DNA of 64,000 bases from Gavia stellata (Eukaryota > Chordata > Aves > Gaviiformes > Gaviidae). Positions 1-12,400 of this stretch are shown one piece after another. The stretch covers positions 11,839,001 through 11,903,000 of the forward strand of contig NC_082616.1 of NCBI RefSeq assembly GCF_030936135.1, given 5' to 3'. Under the pieces are notes generated by a model. It ran no database searches, had not been told where the DNA came from, and saw only the letters and a list, made by a program, of their open reading frames with translations. Position 1 is the stretch's first letter, and every line of letters begins with the position of its first letter. The position numbers and the translations under genes were made by a program.

Positions 1-185
1 GAGCAATGTTAAGTCCATTGGAAAAAGATTAGGAAAAAATTTTTGAACCATTGATTAGCTTGAATTTTTCTTGCAGAAATTTTGTATCCTTTCTGTAGAA
101 AACAACGTGTGCAATCTACTTTTATTTTCTTTGAAGACTTTAGAAACATTATTGTTCCTAATATGACTGCTCTTAAACTTCATAG
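1..185 (+). other. End of a PSME4 intron
   Basis: Upstream of the first visible exon. A pyrimidine-rich stretch leads to the acceptor at 184-185. The preceding PA200 exon (expected to end near PPVLE) is not within these bases. Confidence 0.85.
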
Positions 186-372
186 AACATATCCTGCACT
201 TGAGACGTTGACAGAACCTCATCAGCTCACAGCTACTTTAAGCTGTGTAATTGGAGTAGCTCGTAGTCTGGTGTCTGGGGGGAAGTGGTTTCCTGAAGGT
301 CCAACACACATGCTACCTCTACTGATGAGAGCATTGCCTGGGGTGGATCCAAATGACTTCAGCAAATGTATG
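186..372 (+). CDS. PSME4: PSME4 exon w1 (first in window)
   Basis: The acceptor is CTTCATAG|A. The first base completes an Arg codon (AG|A) begun in an exon before this window. The exon runs from [11 protein letters not shown] to DFSKCM and ends at donor ATG|GTGAGT. Fragment residues 1-63. The frame stays open upstream of the acceptor to base 82, but that peptide does not resemble PA200, which supports the splice site. Confidence 0.95.
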
Positions 373-3300
373 GTGAGTGGATGAAAGCAAGAAACTCATG
401 TTTCCAGAAATTCTTAGCCTGATTTTGTTCCTGCACAATTTTACTTGTAAAAAGTTAGTATTACAAGCCTCTAACTTATGGTAATGCTTTGGGCTTGTTG
501 GACAGTGCCAAGTGCATCTTTAACATGACATTGTGGTAAGCGTTGTACTGACTTTTCGGATAGCTCTAAAAAACTAGATAAAATAGATAGTCCAAACCTA
601 GCAAATATTCCTAGTCTTTTAAGATCAATAGGAAGACCTTTATCACTAGGTTTTCATTAAATTAGGTCCTAAAGGCTCACATCATCAGGAATTCATACTA
701 ATTGACTCGTCAAACAATGTCAACCTTGTAGGGTTTTGGTAACTTTAAAGTTCCACACAAAAGAAGTGTTACTTTACTCAGAAAATTGAGCGGGTTTTGC
801 ACAGTGCTGACTGGTAAGTTTTATAAATGACATGAGAAATAACTATTGAAGTTTTGGGGTGGAAGAATTACAGTCTGGAATTTTTTTAATGTAATGATTT
901 CCTTTAGCTCCCATACCTTAATTGCAAAAGTTTTTTAACGTGTAGAATACAGTAACACTTACTAAAGAGCTGTTTGCAACTCTCAACAGATTACATTCCA
1001 GTTCATTGCAACATTTTCTACTTTGGTGCCTTTAGTAGACTGTTCATCTGTATTGCAAGAAAGAGATGATCTTTCAGAGGTAAGAGTGCTGTGCAGTTAT
1101 AAAAACAAAACTGTAACCTAGCTTTCCATTTAATTTCTAGCAATGTAATAATCTTTTCAGAACTGTAACAGGTTTGCTACTCTCTTTTTGTATATGTAAA
1201 ACTACGTTAAACAAAAATGCAACAAAAAAACCAAAGATGTGGATCACGTTTGCTTCTGGTCAGTGTGGTAGAGCTGACGTCAGCGTGCAAATTGGTCATG
1301 TACTCTTAGCATCGCTGCTTAGTGATTGGTTGTTGTAGTGATAATGTTAAATTCAAACAGTTTAGTATTTTTATGTCAAAACTTAGCTGCGCAAGGCCCT
1401 GTGTAGTGTAATTTAACTCTGAGCTTGCCCTGCTTTGAGTAGGAGGTTGGGCTACGTGGTCTCCAGAGGTCCCTTGCCATCTAAATTTTTGAGTGTAATA
1501 AAATAGCAGCTTTGTTACCGTTAAATTTTTGAAACTTCTTGTCACCATAAAACATTAAGGTAACAATAACAAAAAAAAGCAGATAACTACAGTGTTGTTG
1601 TACAGTGTAAGATGTATATACATGATTTCTAGTTTAAAACTAGTCCAGCTTAGAGCGAGGTAGAAGGTAACTTGCTGACTGCCTGGGAGACTCTGGATGG
1701 AATTTGGTCTCCTGTTGTTGAAAACTTCGTATGTGTTTAAAAAAAACCCGAAACCCCCCCAAAAAAACCCTTACCCAAAAAAACCTGTTTGTATTTATTT
1801 TTCAAAAAACTAATGCACTTTAACTTTTCAGGGCCGTATTCCTCCTATGGGAAATACACTCACTCCTCTTTAAAGTGTACCTGTAGTCATGCTTCTCTTT
1901 TCTGATTAAGATTCTATTGCTTTCTCTTCAGGTGCTTGTTAATCTCTTCCAATCAAGAGATAGTAACACCATTAGACAGTGAGCGTCATCTCCCTCTTCT
2001 GTGTTTTATCCTTTGCTGCCCCTTTATTATTAGACACGGTCACCCCCCCGTTTGCTGCTTTGGAGTGCTGTTCCTATACATCTCTAGTTTTAGAGCTCCT
2101 TGCACTCCATTTCTCCAGCACTGTTCTAATACTTTGTCCTTTTTTCACATAGCAAAAAATACAGGAGAGAATGGGAAATAGTTTTTGTTTCTCTACTTAT
2201 CACTATGCTTTTGATTATGCTTTTGATACAGCAGTTCACGCACAGATAGTGAAGCTATATCTGGCATACTACGAATGAGGCAGCACCAGTGTCTACTATG
2301 GTAGTTGCAACCACTGTGTAAAATGTCTCGTCCACTGCTAGAAGACTCTTCTTGTAGCTCAGAGAACAGCTAGTAGCTAAAGATTGCACAGATTCTGAAC
2401 GCTTAGCTACTGGAAGAAGGTTAATTTCATCGTCCCAGAGCTGCAGCACTCAAAAATTAAGAGGATCTTGCACGCTGAATGTTTAACGTAAATACATCAG
2501 CAGAGCCAAGTCTGCCACCACAGCAGGCACTCGCTGACCTCCTGACGGAAAGGAGGATCAGTAGTAAGGCCAAAGGTTGTATCCATGGAGGCAGACCCGA
2601 TTTCACCCTGAGAGGTTATTTGGCTAGACGTCAAGGCCAGGAAACTGGACAGGACAGTGTAAAGAAAATATAATAGTTGTTTCATGTAGTCTACTAGAGA
2701 CTCTACAAACTTTAATGGGAAATGCGCTGTAATCTATATCATTTAAAAACTTGAAGTGTTTTTGAAGTAGTTAATACAGGAATTAAACTTTATATTATGT
2801 TGCCTTAAGAAAAGCCAACCTTTTGTGCTGCTTTTGTGTCGGAAACTGTAGGTGGAAAGAGAATTGTGCTCTGCAACTGCTGAATTTGAGGATTTTGTAC
2901 TGCAGTTTATGGATAGGTAAGTAAGCTAAGGATAGCTGAAAGCTTAGCATGAAGAACTTGAAAGTTTAAGTTCCGCTTACTAACATTGTACTTACTGTAT
3001 TTGTGTAGATGTTTTGGACTTATAGAGAGCAGCACACTGGAACAAACCAGAGAGGAGACTGAAACTGAGAAAATGACTCATCTAGAGAGTCTAGTGGAAT
3101 TAGGTCTCTCTTCTACTTTCAGTACAATCCTTACTCAGTGTTCAAAGGATATCTTTAAGGTATGTAGAACATGGGCTTTCCATCTAACTTTAAGAGGCAT
3201 AATTTTCTATTGTGAATGGCTGGTGCATTCAGATCCTTCCTTCCTTCATTGTTAAATGTGAAAGTTTACAACAGGACCAAGGAAAGGGTTGGGGGGGACA

Positions 3301-3451
3301 GTTTAGGACTTCATGTCATTTTATTTTGTGATCTTTAGATACATCAGTACAGAGCTCTTGGGTTCTTGATGCTCTCTTGCCAACTGATGATAAACGTTGG
3401 GAGAAATCATTCTAACAGCTTATTTTAACACTTTACCATTTTGGGCTGTGA

Positions 3452-3482
<31 letters not shown>

Positions 3483-6400
3483 CTTTTGATGGTAATGCCA
3501 ACCTACCCAATCCCCTGCTTTGCTCTTACTCCCTCCCACTTCTTCAGCTGGGCAAAAGAAGCTGTTCAAGGAGCCATGTGGCTAATGGGATCAGAAAAAT
3601 TACCCGGATTAAAGTAACTCTGAGGGAGGGGGGTGGAGAATCCATGTTGTTACACAGACAGATTCTTTCCTTGCAGGTTGGGTTAACGCATTTTAATCTG
3701 TTTACATTACATTATGTATATATTTGGAGATGCTAGGTTTTGTACATATTGAACCATTGCACTGGACACTTCGGTATGATTTTGTCTGGAATCTTTTGTT
3801 TAATGTAAGTCTTAAGTTAATTCTTCATTGTCGTAAATTATTTACATTGTATTTTACCTGATTGTTCATTGTTAAAGTAATCATATGCGATCTACACTGT
3901 ATATAGTTCAGCTTGCCTTGCAAGGCATTGGATGGTAATAAGCTGCTTTAAAACATGCTGGCCACTTAAATAGTTGATAGTTAATTCCCTATTTATTTGT
4001 TAACTAAGGGATGTCTTGGTGTTACTTCACTTTCACATGTGAAATAGCATTGTTTTCCTTTCAGTGGACTGTGACTTACTCAGTGAAAACTGTTTCTCTG
4101 TGTAGTTTCTCAGAAGCACCCCAATCTTACATTAGTCAACAAGGTTTATCTGACCTCTTTTCTTTCCAAAATGAACATTTGAGAACTGTCTCCAATTTCC
4201 AGCTGAAGGCAGTGTCCCATTATGTCACTCATTAAAGCACTCAGTGTGTTTTGTTTATAAACTTTTGGGGGTGGAGGAATATAGACCTTCCTGTAATTGA
4301 ATTATTTTAATGATAGTGGACACTGTCATGTATTTTCCGGTTACAGTGCGTTACTGTAACTGAGTGTTGCAATAAATAAGAAGAAAAATAAGTGAAAATC
4401 TGCAAACTGAGACTCTTTTATTAAACCTTTGTTATTGCTACTTCTGTAGCAGCCTTTTTTCTTCTGCTCAAGGCAGTAGTTGTACAGATAGACATAGGTG
4501 TTTCATAGAGTGCAAGTCACGTGTACGAATAACGTTTAGGATTTTTTTCCTGAACAGTTACTCTTCACATAAGTTTTTAATCTTTCTATTCTATAGTATT
4601 GTCAGCTTTAGTTGTGATGGTAGTTACATTCTACTCAGCTTTAGGCATTCTACAGAACTGCTTTCTCTGTCTCTATTCTGATTTTTTTTTTTTTTTAATG
4701 TGAATCATGGTTGCAGTCTTCTGTTTTAAAAGAATACAATATTATGTACAGGTGCTGCCTTCTGGGTAACAGCAAACATTTTATGATACCTAGTTTTCTT
4801 TTTTTTAAAAAAGTAACCTCCATCTTTTTGTATTCGTTTTTAGGTTGCCTTGGAGAAGGTTTTTAACTTCGCTGTTTCAAATATATTTGAGACGAGAGTT
4901 GCTGGTCGAATGGTTGCCGATATGTGCCGAGCTGCAGTAAAAGTGAGAGAAAAAGCTCTGACTTCACTTGATCTTTAGTTTTAAAAAAAAAACAAACCAC
5001 CAGTACTACTTTTTCTTATGCAAGATTTTTAATTTGTCATGTAAATACAGGTGGTTCTTAATATTATGTCTTCTACAGTTGGATGATTGCATATTTCAAG
5101 AGGTTAATTCACAAAGTATTTTTCTTGCTTTTATGTTAAATTTAGGTTTTTTTGAGTGTTTAAAAATCGTGAAGTTAGGCTGACTTTAGATTGAATTGGA
5201 GTTGAGATACAATCTATTCTTCTCTCTTTTTCAATAATATTGTTAGAAGATTTTTATCAATGTGTGCACAGAGTTCCATAAGGTGTCTTTTTTTAAAATG
5301 GGCCATTTATCATGCTGTTTCCAGTGCCGCCCTGAGGAATCCTTGAAGATGTTTGTACCGCATTGCTGCAATGTTATAACTCACCTCACAGTCAGTAAGT
5401 TTATAAGATTTCTAGTGTTACCTGCTTTGTTTTGGGTTGACTTCTGTTAAACATGGAAATAATATTTAAAACTTCTGTGTGTTTTCCACAACTTCATTTC
5501 AATGATGGCAAATTAATTCTGTCCATTATTTCGTCTAAAAATGTGGCAGTTTAAAATGTCTCCAGACATTCATCAATCTCTCAAAGAGCATTCAAGATGT
5601 TAAACTGGCTAAAGTAACTTCCAGTGGGACATGGGTGCAGTATGAATTGGAAGGTGTCAGTAGAAAGGTTGGGAGTAAACTTTTGGGATGCAAGCATCTG
5701 GTTTATGATTTAGCTTGTTTGGAAAATTTGACTGCAGTGTCATTACAGCAGTGCTTATCACTTGTTCTTCTAGATGATGATGTATTACATGATGAAGAAC
5801 TAGATAAGGAGCTACTTTGGAATCTTCAGCTTTTGTCAGAGGTATTTCTTGCCATGCATGTATATCATTGAATCCTGTTTAATGCCCCTGAAAGAAGGAG
5901 AAGAAAAACTTCTGCTAGTAAAATGAAGTAAATGTTGTATGAATGACACTGCATAACTTCTTTTGCTTATCTAACTTTAAATGGGACATAAGTGGCTGCT
6001 GTTTGAAGAAAGTAAACATACAGTGGGTATGTGGAATAAAATTAAAGCATTTAAGACAATTATTGAGGGTTAGAGAAAGAAGAGGGATCAATGCAGGGAA
6101 AAACATAAGATGCTTTTGGTAAAGATATATCTTTTAAAATGAATTTCAAAACTTATACGAGTATCGCTAGAAAATTTTGAAAGGGATCAAAAGGCAATGT
6201 ATATCACAGTTCTCATGTGTTACTTAAACTTTTCCTACAGCAGTAGAAGTGGTAGTTCATGTGCAAGTTCACTCTTTAATTTGAACTCAGTGTGGCATAC
6301 AGAATGAAACCTGGTACAGGATCGGTTGAGCAGTGTAATCCTCTCTTTAGTCCTCTAAAACAAAATCAGTTATGTTTACCTTTGAAATGTTTGTCTTTCC

Positions 6401-9400
6401 TATTAGATCACTCGAGTGGATGGAAAGAAGTTGCTACCATACAGGGAGCAGCTTGGGAAGATACTGCAGCGAACCCTACATTTAACCTGTAAGCAGGGTT
6501 ACATTCTGTCTTGTAACCTACTGCACCATCTTCTTCGTTCTGCTACACTTATCTACCCCACAGAGTACTGCAGTGTGCCAGGTGGCTTTGACAAGCCTCT
6601 TTCTGAATACTTTCCTATCAAGGCAAGGATTTTCATTTATTTAGGATTAGAGGATTTGACTTTCTTTTTTAAAAAACAGTCATACGCTATATTACTTGGT
6701 TTTATTTTGAGATTTTTTAACCTAGGTAGCAGCAATGGAAAGTGTAATTCAAAGATGCTTTGGGCTTTGAAACATACAGCAAATTACAAGTTACTTATTT
6801 ATAGCATGACATACTAGTGTTTTATGACATGTGTTTTACAATTAATTGCATGACTACAAGAAGATAATACAAAGCAAGAGTGCCTGTTTATGTTTCTTAG
6901 TCTTGTAATATATGATGCATTTGAGACAGAGCTATTATGAAGTACAGTGGTATAAACAGTTAAGTTTGGAGTTTAGCAGGAGAATTTTGTTGTTCACTTT
7001 AATGTAAATGTCCAGTCATAGGAAGCATTGTTGCCCCGGGACAAACTTAGTCTTTCATCTGCTTTTGTGGATGAGAGCTGCAGCCTTTTCTTGTTCCTCT
7101 TCATGTAAATGTGGTTGTCAGATATAACAAGTAGTGGTGAGTGCATGGAAAAATGAATGCATCAGTGCAAAACAGCTGCAAGAAAGGACATGTGGTACTT
7201 TACAGGTAGGCACAATAACAAATGAACAATGATTCTACACCGAGCTTGAGATAAAATGAAAGTAGAAATGGCAATATTAAAAATTACCGAAACTGTCAAA
7301 AGTAATATGCTAGTCTGCTGTTAAGACTTTGAGGTCAATTTATGAGTATTACAGATGAACAGTGCAGAAGTTTTCAGCTGGCCTATTTGAATATAAAACT
7401 GCATTTTGCTGAAGAGTGTTCTTTTACACAACTTTACAACTGCAGATAATCTAATGCTTGTTACTGAAAGCTAGTACGGTTTTATAAACTGATGGGAACA
7501 TCCAGTTGGGCCAGATACTCATTTAAAAACAAACAAAAAAATCTTAACTAAATGCCCCAACACAAAAATAGAATATTTTTTAAAAACTCCTTCTCTGAAA
7601 TTGAAAATATTCACAATTACTTTGCTGTTCCATCCATCAATGGCTACTTTAGGAAGTGTATATTATATCAACTCTTAATTGCCATTAACAGCTTGAGTTT
7701 GTTACTTACATGCTTCCTACCCTGCCCCCGTGTAAAACTGCAGTTCTGTCACTTTCTCAAGTAATACTCATGGAGGACTAACCTGCTCTTCCAAGGAAGA
7801 GAAGTAATAGCAGGCTACATTGAGTAAGTGTATTACTGTAGTTCTTTGTACTTTTTGTCCGGTCAGATCAGTCAGGCTTTTTAAAAACAGATGGTGAAGT
7901 TTTGAAATATTAAATTGCCATGTAAAATTGGACAAAGACAGGAAATGGAAAGCAAAAACTGCAAAGGCCTATCAATTAATATAGTCCTAAGCACGGACTT
8001 CATGTTTGAATCGGAACTAGTAATAAATATTGTCTTTTCTCTTCCAAATACTCAAGTGGTGTTAATTCTATAGCAAGTCTGACCTCTTTGTAAGCCAAAA
8101 TATAAAAAGTTGTCTTTTTTATGGGATGACCTAGCATTGTATGGAAAGTCCAACTTAAAATTTAGCTTTCTTTTTTATTTTTAAAATGAAAGTACAAAGT
8201 TTTCTGACTGTGGTTCAAAACTGAAAAGGAGTATTATTAAATGGGCTAGCTTCCTTATGTTCTCTAGAGGAGTATCAAAAGTCTGAGTTGTACTTAAGAA
8301 TATTTCTGAATTTGTATCCAGCCAAAGGAATAACAAAGTTAAATTTGAATTAGACCAGTGCAGTCCTTTGCCTTTTAGTCCTTTCAGGTATGTGTTATTT
8401 TCCAGGTACATGTAGATGTTATAGTAGGTTTGGGATTTCTATTTAGCTTTATTGTGTTCTTGGGTTTTTTCTTGGAATTGTCAGGATGACTGTTTCACAG
8501 CAGTAGCTAGTTCATGTGTTTTGGGTTTTTTAGTAATATTAAATGCTTATTTTTTTAAAAGAAAATTTGCTTCATAGTTTGATTAATATGAAATATCTTT
8601 ATTTACTGTAGGACTGGGGTAAACCAGGTGACCTGTGGAACTTGGACATCCAGTGGCATGTTCCTTCGTCTGAGGAAATAAACTTTGCTTTTTATTTGCT
8701 GGATACTTTTCTTCAGCCTGAGCTCACCAGACTAGAGCACTATGCAATTGGAAAACTAGAAATGTCCAGGTTGGTGGTGATATGTAATATGGAGAAGGTG
8801 CATTTATCCACTCATGTCTGTTTTAAGTAGTTATTGCCAGTCATATTGGCACTAGAAAAATTAAGGAGTAAAGCACTATAATGTTACACTGTCTTCGACA
8901 TTATTCCAAGATTTCCAAGATTTTTAAATCTTAAGAGTACATGTAGCCTGGAATTTCATAAAGTGGATAACACATGATTTTGGACAGAAACACTCTTTAA
9001 AAAACCAAATAATTGTAAGACACTTTGTGTTGGTATAAAGACTTTTCTGTCCCAGAATTTTTTTAAATACATAACACGAATTTTGTTTCCATTTAACTGT
9101 AGTCAGCAATAAAAAAGCTCTTCCTCTAGACTCTTACCTTGTTACTTTGTCACAACCATTTGTGTTCCTAAGCTATGATGAAGTGGAACACAGAACTGAT
9201 TTGGCTTGGAAATCTGCCTCCCTCCACTCTCTTCCGAGTAAATGGATTCAGTACGTAGTGTGTCCCTGCAAAAATGACGGTGTTGAAACTGAGGAGGTAA
9301 TGCAGAGTCAGTGGCATAACAAATAGGAATGGAGGCAAGAATATCATAAATCATAGAATCATTTAGGTTGGAAAAGACCTTTAAGATCATCAAGTCCAAC

Positions 9401-12400
9401 CGTAAACCTAACCCTGCTAAGTCCACCACTAAACCATGTCCCTAAGCGCCTCATCCATGCGTCTTTTAAATACCTCCAGGGATGGTGACTCAGCTGCCTC
9501 CCTGAGCAGCCTGTTACGTAATACTGTTGCCCAATCTTGTTAAACTCTGTTAGCATGAAACAGTGGCTTCATAAGGATAGTTTTCTAAGCACAAGATAAT
9601 CATGAGTTAGTACGTGCTAAAGCATTTACAAGTATCAAATAGCTAAAGCTGTTTACAAGCATTAAATCTCGAACATTCTTTATTTCTCATGTTAAACCTT
9701 CACGTCCTTGAAGCTATATATACACTTCAATTGATGTTCATAGCATGTGATGTTATACCTCGTGCTGTAAAGTACTGCCCTACATGAAACAGGGCAAATA
9801 TTTTTCTGTCTGACCAAGCTCCCACATTTTTTAATCTGAAAAAGACAATATATGCTTGACAAATCAATGCCACCAAACAGCAATCAGAAAGTATACTTAA
9901 CTAAAAGAAGAAAGGATATGCTTCCTGTTTAAGTCTTTGTAAGTTGTTTCTTTGTAAGTTACATTTCTTCAGTTTACTTGTATGTTTACTACTTTTGTTT
10001 TTTTCTTTTCTGTTTGACACTTTTTATGTAAAGCTGTTAATTTATAACAGAATTGGACTTTGATTTGGTCAAGGCTTCACTGTGCTACTTAATAGAAATA
10101 AATGGTGGTGATTTGGGACAATATAGCCAAGTGCATGAATTGCAAATCAAATTGGAAGGCAAGATAGCAAAGCTGCCAGAGTAGAGAATACCATTAGTTC
10201 CTGAGAGAGTAAGAGGTATGAATAAATGGGATACTAGGTGAGCCTGCTATTGCTTTGAATTGCAGTATTTCTGGAGCTTGAATTCTTGTCAAATTTCTTC
10301 TTTTTCCAGTATTCCACGAAGTAATAATTGGAAATCAAAGATTTTTTTTATGTATTTAGGAGCTTCAAAGTAAGATTTTTGTATTGCAAAAGATAAACCG
10401 AAAAATTCCAACAGCCTTTATTGAACGCATGTATTTAGAGAGTTGATAAGGAATGCATAAGTACTAAGAGCTCTTCAGTTAGGGAACCTCTTAAGGGGGC
10501 TGAAAGGAGATACTTTACAAATCAGAGCTGCTTACCACAAAGATGAGAACAAAGGGCAAAATTTGTGACTATATACTAAATGCTACTACTTTCAGATGAG
10601 ACAGCGTTAAAAAGAATTCCTTATTTCTCTAAAATAACACAGAAAAAAGTTGTTCACATTGTCCCATTATAATTTAACCCAGACTGTAAAATATTCACCC
10701 GTCAAGAAAGTATTCCCTCATCCTACTCATGGTGAGAAGGACTTTTCTTGGCCTTGGGGTTCAGAGTTATTTCATGGGGTTTATCTGAGATTTAGATAAA
10801 ATTCTTCAAAACAGTTTTTTGGGGTAAAGCTGTCTGTTTTGAGATTAGTTTATCTCATTATACTGACACTTCCTTCACTGTTTCAGAATGTAAAATCTCC
10901 AAAAATCTCCAAAACAAGTTTTTCGGAAAACAAAGTTAAATGTTGGAGGTCTGTAATAGAATGGGGTTGGGTCAAAAAATTATTGCTTTCTGTAGTGCTC
11001 CCTCTTGTGTTTAGAAGTGATATAGCTAAAGAAAAGGGCTTTTATAAAACTTCACCAGAAAATATTGTTTATCATTTGTATATTTTCAAGCATTTAACAG
11101 ATAAGTAATCAGGTTTTCTTCTTTGTTTAAGAGATGATGTGCAGCAGTGCCTTGCTATAGTGCATAACTGCTTGATTGGTTCTGGGAATGTTCTGCCTCC
11201 TCTAAAAGGAGAAAGGGTGGCTCATCTGTAAGTAAAATTTATTTTTTATATCACAAACATTCTTAGCATTATATTAATACTGTTTTTTAGTGCTTATTGC
11301 TATTGTCACACAACTGCTTCTAGTGGCCATTTTTAAGGAACTCTCATACTAGTATAAAGATACAGAAGTTTGAAATAGTGACTTACAGAAACACTTGAGT
11401 ACTTAAAACATGAAAGAATTAAGTGCTGCTTTTCGTGCAAGGCTCTGAAAATGTTTAAAAAGGTAGGTGACAGCACTGCATTGCTGATGCTACTTTATAT
11501 AAGGGAAATGGAAGCTAAGTATTTACCCACGTGTTTCCCCTCCTCCAAAAGAAGCCATCCAAACCATAGTGCGCTGCCATCTTACTAATGTTCCTGTCAC
11601 CCCGAACAAATGAAGTCATAAACATTCTGAACTTAACTTCTTGCTGGCTGTCTTCTCATCTTAAAATAGGAAATAAGTCCTGTCTGAGTGCTCAAACCCC
11701 TGTAAATACTGTCACAGCAGAACCTAGCTACTGGTGCCAGCATACAGTAGAACTCTAGCAAAAATGCTTGAGTAAACTTTCATTTTGGAAGTAACAGGAA
11801 CCTTCTGTTGCATTACAGTAGTTCAGGCTTTAAAACAGACTATTTTTGAATAGATGGGATAGCTGCTTTGGCTTTGACTTCTTTGAGAAAGTATGTTGAA
11901 ATATTAATGTAAGAGGCAATTACAAGTTTGATCTCACTATTCCTGTTGTTATATATCATGTCTAACATATGGAAGGTTTCAGTTAAGCTTATGGCCGCAG
12001 TCCGTATTTGGTGACTATAAAGTTGTTGCTGAGACTTTTTTTGCCCAGGTGCCAGCTACTAGAAGTGCCAGGGAGCATTGATACAGTCTCAAACACAGTA
12101 CTTGAGGTGCCTAGCTTCTGTGAGCTCCTTGTAGAGTGGGAGAGGCTTCTCTTGAGTGTATGTTAGAACTTTTGTTAACCTGGAGAGCTTTGTAGAGGCC
12201 ATCTTTCACTATTGACTATGTAAGAAATTCGGGGAAGTAACCTTTTAGTTAAAGAGGCAGTGCAGGGCATTCAGGCTGATTATGACTATCTTCTAAAATA
12301 CGGACTCCCAACACCTTCCAGGAGGCATTGACTGTTCCTGTACCAGCAATGTGCTGCTGGTCCATATTGGGAAAATGTGGGACTGTGTTAGCCTTGCTTC

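Larger units (their letters stand above)
4943..6406 (+). other. PSME4 introns w5-w7 (between the exons)
   Basis: Three introns of about 0.4-0.6 kb (4943-5324, 5395-5773, 5842-6406). All are GT-AG and AT-rich with no repeat recognised. The frame of exon w7 stays open back to 5635 in the intron, but that peptide does not match PA200. Confidence 0.88.

Noticed and set aside
82-185. In-frame upstream extension of exon w1
   Set aside because: Does not match the PA200 residues expected before RTYPALE, whereas the acceptor at 184-185 gives the right phase.
5635-5773. In-frame upstream extension of exon w7
   Set aside because: The acceptor at 5772-5773 and the family sequence fix the exon start. 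The extension peptide does not match PA200.
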